A DNA stretch of 49,948 nucleotides from CAVRZY01 sp963725415 (GTDB lineage: Bacteria > Acidobacteriota > Terriglobia > Bryobacterales > Bryobacteraceae), in NCBI GenBank assembly GCA_963725415.1, contig CAVRZY010000291.1:1-49948 (forward strand). The letters run 5' to 3'. The notes beneath the pieces are model-generated. The model was not told the DNA's origin, made no database searches, and saw only the letters and a list, made by a program, of their open reading frames with translations. A program made the position numbers and the translations under genes. Below, one piece after another: positions 46,798-49,948 of the stretch. Numbering within the stretch: the first letter of the stretch is position 1; each line of letters begins with the position of its first letter.

Positions 46798-47517
46798 ATG
46801 AGGCGCTTCCTCGCATTCGACATCGAGACCGCCAAGTTGCTCCCCGAAAACGTTGACGACCTCCTGGCGCATCGCCCCCTCGGGATCGCCTGCGCCGCGG
46901 CGATCGCAAACGACCTCCCGCAGCCCCTGGTTTGGCACGGACGGGATGAATCCGGGCGTCCCTCCGGCCGGATGACCAACCAGGAGGCGGCCCAACTCGT
47001 CGCCGATCTCACCGGCCTCTCGTCACGGGGCTACACGCTCCTGACCTGGAACGGCCTCGGATTCGATCTCGACATACTCGCCGAGGAGTCGGGCGAGAGA
47101 AAGGCATGCGCCGCGCTGGCTGCCGGCCATGTCGACATGCTGTTCCACGTGGTCTGCTCGCTGGGCCATCGCATCAGCCTCCAGAAGGCCGCCGAGGGGA
47201 TGCGGCTCTCCGGGAAGAAGGCCGGCGTTTCAGGAGCGGCCGCCCCGGCGATGTGGGCGGCCGGCAAGCATGAAGAAGTTCTCGAGTACTGCACGCAGGA
47301 TGTGCGCCTGACTCTTCAGCTCGCCGAAGCCTGCGAGCGCGCTCACCAGTTGGCCTGGGTCACGCAGCGCGGCAGCCTCAAGCAGATGCCCCTGCGAAGC
47401 GACTGGCTCACCGTGCGCGAGGCCGGCGCGCTTCCCCTGCCTGACACCTCCTGGATGTCCGATCCGCCCTCCCGCGATCGCTACCTGCGCTGGATTCGCC
47501 AAGCCGGCGCCGCCTGA
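46798..47517 (+). CDS. Predicted 3'-5' exonuclease-like (DEDD, RNase H-fold) protein
   Basis: A 239-residue protein. FDIETAK at residues 7-13 holds the first acidic pair of a DEDD exonuclease. WNGLGFDLDILAEE near 83 and YCTQDVRLTLQLAE near 163 hold the other acidic residues, in the order and spacing of the PolB-like ribonuclease H-fold. There is no polymerase domain. Function is probably processing of DNA or RNA ends, but no substrate is known. The start is close to a -10 box. Confidence 0.75.
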   Translation: MRRFLAFDIETAKLLPENVDDLLAHRPLGIACAAAIANDLPQPLVWHGRDESGRPSGRMTNQEAAQLVADLTGLSSRGYTLLTWNGLGFDLDILAEESGERKACAALAAGHVDMLFHVVCSLGHRISLQKAAEGMRLSGKKAGVSGAAAPAMWAAGKHEEVLEYCTQDVRLTLQLAEACERAHQLAWVTQRGSLKQMPLRSDWLTVREAGALPLPDTSWMSDPPSRDRYLRWIRQAGAA

Positions 47518-47527
47518 CGCCAGGCGT

Positions 47528-47533
47528 TATACT
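47528..47533 (+). promoter_or_regulatory. TATACT box of the MBL-fold gene
   Basis: TATACT followed by GG, 9 bases before ATG 47543, so the mRNA leader would be about 3 bases. Confidence 0.4.
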
Positions 47534-47542
47534 GGTCCCGCC

Positions 47543-48459
47543 ATGACCAATCCAGCCACTCTGATCGCCGGATTCCTCACCATCGCCTCCCTTGGCGGCT
47601 TTTCGGCTGCCCAGCCTCAGCCCGCGCCCCTGGCCGCCGCCCAGCTCAAGGACGGCGTCTACTGGGTCAAGGGCGGAAGCGGCGCCAATACGGGCTTCAT
47701 CATCGGCGCGAAAGAGGTCATCGTCATCGACGCCAAGATGAGCGAAGAATCCGCCAAAGCCGATGCTCGCCGAGATTCGGAAACTGACCCCGAATCCCGT
47801 CGGAATACGTCGTTCTCACGCACAGCGATGGCGACCACGTCAACGGCCTCTCCGCGTTTCCCAAGGAGGTGACCGTCGTCGCCCACGCCAACGCCAGAAA
47901 GGACATGGAGGCCGCCTTCAAGGACCCCAAGTTCAGCGCCCTCCTCCCCTATCTCCCCAGCGAGACCCTGACCGCGGACCGCCCGCTCAACATCGACGGC
48001 GCGCGCGTGAACCTGCTCTATTTCGGCCCCGCGCACACCAGCGGCGACGTGGTTGTTTTCCTCCCGGACCAGAAGATCGCCTTCATCGGCGACCTGGCCT
48101 TCCTCGGCCGCGACCCGCTCATCCACCGCCAGAAGGGCGGCACCTCCTTCGGCCTGGTCGAGACCCTCAAGAAGATCCTGGCCCTGGACGCCGACACCTT
48201 CATCTCCGGCCACAGCGACCCGCTGACCAAAGCCGACATCCAGGGATTGCTGGCCTCCATCGAGGAGAAGCAGGCCAAGGTGAAGGCCCTGGTCCAGCAA
48301 GGCAAATCCCTGGATGAAATCAAAGCCGCGTTCGGCATCGCGGACGCACTCGGTCAGCCCGGACGCCGCTGGCCCAGCTTCATCGAGGTCGTCTACCTGG
48401 ATCTCACCGAGAGGCAGACAGCGCCGAAGGGAGTGATCTTCGACCCGTTGAGGTACTGA
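47543..48459 (+). CDS. MBL-fold metallohydrolase (two frameshifts)
   Basis: About 304 residues with a signal peptide (IAGFLTIASLGGFSAAQ). After KEVIVIDAKMSEESAKA one extra G near 47762 shifts the frame to MLAEIRKLTPNPV, and another near 47805 shifts it to EYVVLTHSDGDHVNGLSAFP; then VTVVAHANARKDME continues without a break. The metal motif is HSDGDH, a variant of HXHXDH. Later are GPAHTSGDVVVFLPDQKIAFIGDLAF and ISGHSDPLTKADI, the usual third and fifth motifs. It is a periplasmic metallo-beta-lactamase fold hydrolase of unknown substrate. Its 3' end overlaps the fucosidase gene on the other strand by 67 bases. Confidence 0.8.
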
Positions 48460-49817
48460 TCCGCATACCGCGCCGGAAGCGTGATCGCCAGCTCGCCGCC
48501 CTTCTGCGACCACTGCAAGTCTTCCTCCGTGCCCAGCAGCCGGATCTTGGCATCGCCCGCCGCGTTCACCGATGGGATCACGACGCTCGCATTCTTTGGC
48601 TTCCCGAAAAGGAAAACGTACAGGCTGTCACCCTTTCTGGTGAACCGTACCTCGATGCCCTCCGTGGTCTTGCCGGACGCCCTCACCCACGGTCGCGAGC
48701 CGAAAATACCCTCTCCATTTACCTTGAGCCACTGGCCCAATTCCCGCAGCCTGGCGAGCTGAAGTTCCGGAATTCTGCCGTCGGGCCGCGGGCCGATGTT
48801 CAGCAGCAGGTTCCCGTTCTTGCTGACAATATCCACCAGCAGCCGGATCAACTCGCCCGCCGCAAGCACGTGTTCCGGCCCTTCCACCTGGTTGTAGCCG
48901 AACGAGAAGCCGAGCCCCCGGCAGGCTTCCCACTTTTTCGGCGTGATCTGGTCGTACTTCGCGTACTCGGGAGTTGTGAAGTCCGAGAACGGCACGCCAA
49001 ACCGGTCGTTGATCGCGCCGTCCTGGACCCTGTTCAGATACTCGGCGAAGATCGCCGGCAGGTCACCTTTCTTGGGATAGGAGATGTCGTTCCACATCAG
49101 GGCGGGCTGGTAGCGCTCGATCAGTTCTCTCCAATGCGCGTCGGCGTAGCGGGCGTACTCCTCGCTTTGCGGCGTCAGCTTCCGGAGGTCCTCCCCGGTC
49201 CGGATGGGGCCATTCAGGAAGCTCCAATCCAGGCCGCCCGAATAGTACAGGCCCATTTTGAGACCTTGCGCCCGCACCGCTCGGGTAAGTTCTCCCACCA
49301 GGTCGCGCGCCGCGCCCTGCCGGTCCGCCGGCCGGTGGGGGTTCCTGACGCGGCTGGGCCAAAGCGCGAACCCGTCGTGGTGCTTCGTAGTGAGCACCAC
49401 GTACCGCGCTCCGGTCTCCTTGAAGATCCTCGCCCATGCCTCCGGATTCCATTTCCGGATCTCGCGGTTGAACGCCGGGGCGAAGTCGAGATAGGAAAAA
49501 CCCGCGCCGTAAGTCGCGACGTGATGCTTCCAGGTCGGCGAATCCTGGATTTGCATGGTATTCATGTACCATTCCGCGTACGGATTCAGCTTGAACCACC
49601 GGCCCGGATCCACTTTGCCGAGTTCGCCCGTCGGCGGCGCCCACGCCGGCACCGAGTACAAGCCCCAATGGATGAAGATGCCCAGCTTCGCATCCTCAAA
49701 CCACGCCGGAACCCGATGCGCCCCGACCGATTCCCACGTCGCCCGATAAACCTGGCCCGCGCACGCCGACGCGGCCAGCACAGCAGTCAACAGAGCGCAA
49801 TTCCGTTTCCCGAGCAT
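48393..49817 (-). CDS. Secreted alpha-L-fucosidase (GH29)
   Basis: A 474-residue glycoside hydrolase family 29 enzyme that removes alpha-L-fucose from glycans. The signal peptide is MLGKRNCALLTAVLAASACAG. Family marks in order: WFEDAKLGIFIHWGLYSVPAWAPPT, YVVLTTKHHDGFALWPS, LKMGLYYSGGLDWSF, PALMWNDISYP (nucleophile Asp) and GNLLLNIGPRPDGRIPE. The C-terminal beta-sandwich follows (IEVRFTRKGDSLYVFLFGKP). Length is normal and no frame break was found. It converges with the MBL gene. Confidence 0.92.
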   Translation of the reverse strand: MLGKRNCALLTAVLAASACAGQVYRATWESVGAHRVPAWFEDAKLGIFIHWGLYSVPAWAPPTGELGKVDPGRWFKLNPYAEWYMNTMQIQDSPTWKHHVATYGAGFSYLDFAPAFNREIRKWNPEAWARIFKETGARYVVLTTKHHDGFALWPSRVRNPHRPADRQGAARDLVGELTRAVRAQGLKMGLYYSGGLDWSFLNGPIRTGEDLRKLTPQSEEYARYADAHWRELIERYQPALMWNDISYPKKGDLPAIFAEYLNRVQDGAINDRFGVPFSDFTTPEYAKYDQITPKKWEACRGLGFSFGYNQVEGPEHVLAAGELIRLLVDIVSKNGNLLLNIGPRPDGRIPELQLARLRELGQWLKVNGEGIFGSRPWVRASGKTTEGIEVRFTRKGDSLYVFLFGKPKNASVVIPSVNAAGDAKIRLLGTEEDLQWSQKGGELAITLPARYADQYLNGSKITPFGAVCLSVRSR

Positions 49818-49948
49818 GCAGCAGTCATATCACATCGGGAGGCGACAGGTGAACCGGCGGATCTTAGTGTCCCGTCCCGCGTAACTGTTGACAACTCCCT
49901 TACGGTCGTTGCTCGGTAATTGCCTGCAAACACGGTGGATTTGTACTG
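49818..49948. other. Upstream region of the fucosidase gene
   Basis: On the minus strand a TTGTCA near 49892 may be a -35, but no good -10 pairs with it. Nothing else recognised. Confidence 0.25.

Overview
The window looks like a contig from a high-GC Acidobacteriota genome, most likely of the Solibacteres/Bryobacteraceae type. The signs are two very large Oar-like TonB-dependent receptors with an N-terminal carboxypeptidase-regulatory domain, a CRTAC1/ASPIC-UnbV protein, PD40 and YVTN propellers, multiheme cytochromes and a GH29 fucosidase. This placement rests on gene content only. No rRNA or tRNA gene was seen.

Layout. (1) 92-1683: a frameshifted IS1634-like transposase. (2) 2050-12782: a tightly packed plus-strand operon with four ATGA-type overlaps: RidA-family protein, PD40/dihaem protein, CRTAC1-like protein, a predicted decahaem cytochrome fused to a YVTN propeller and a MauG-like domain (one frameshift), a regulator-type propeller, and two tandem paralogous LivK-like binding proteins with no permease or ATPase. 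A 514-bp element with 81-bp nested-hairpin repeats separates it from a ferredoxin-like protein (13338-14222). (3) 14226-16984: housekeeping and small genes (DUF2461, murB, a PD40 exported protein). (4) 17086-24636 minus: two Oar-like TonB receptors, the first broken by about five indels and the second by one. (5) 24980-29595: a scrambled accessory zone with a DUF1828 gene, its upstream partner carrying three in-frame TAG codons, a duplicated aminotransferase-hicBA segment, a 214-bp MITE with a 10-bp target duplication, and two solitary CRISPR-repeat-like hairpins. (6) 29941-44275: a defence island with a SNF2/DUF3883 helicase, an AlbA/Schlafen-like ATP-binding protein, a small unknown, a DUF1156 (COG1743-like) DNA methyltransferase, a MNT-HEPN toxin-antitoxin pair in a tandem duplication, and a HEPN-DUF499 ATPase. 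(7) 44285-49817: a hybrid histidine kinase, a WG-repeat protein, a DEDD-type exonuclease-like protein, an MBL-fold hydrolase and a GH29 alpha-L-fucosidase.

Two assemblies stand out. The 2-13 kb operon would make an exported electron-transfer and sensing module with haem proteins, propellers and solute receptors. The 31-44 kb operon resembles known SNF2/COG1743/DUF499 defence clusters but carries a nucleotidyltransferase-HEPN addiction pair between the methylase and the ATPase. That pair was duplicated inside the operon, and the second toxin was then lost. The hicBA duplication shows the same outcome: antitoxin kept, toxin broken.

About 20 single- or double-base indels break otherwise well-conserved frames, mostly one-base insertions. 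Some may be assembly errors, so every frameshifted gene is flagged and should be read with that in mind.
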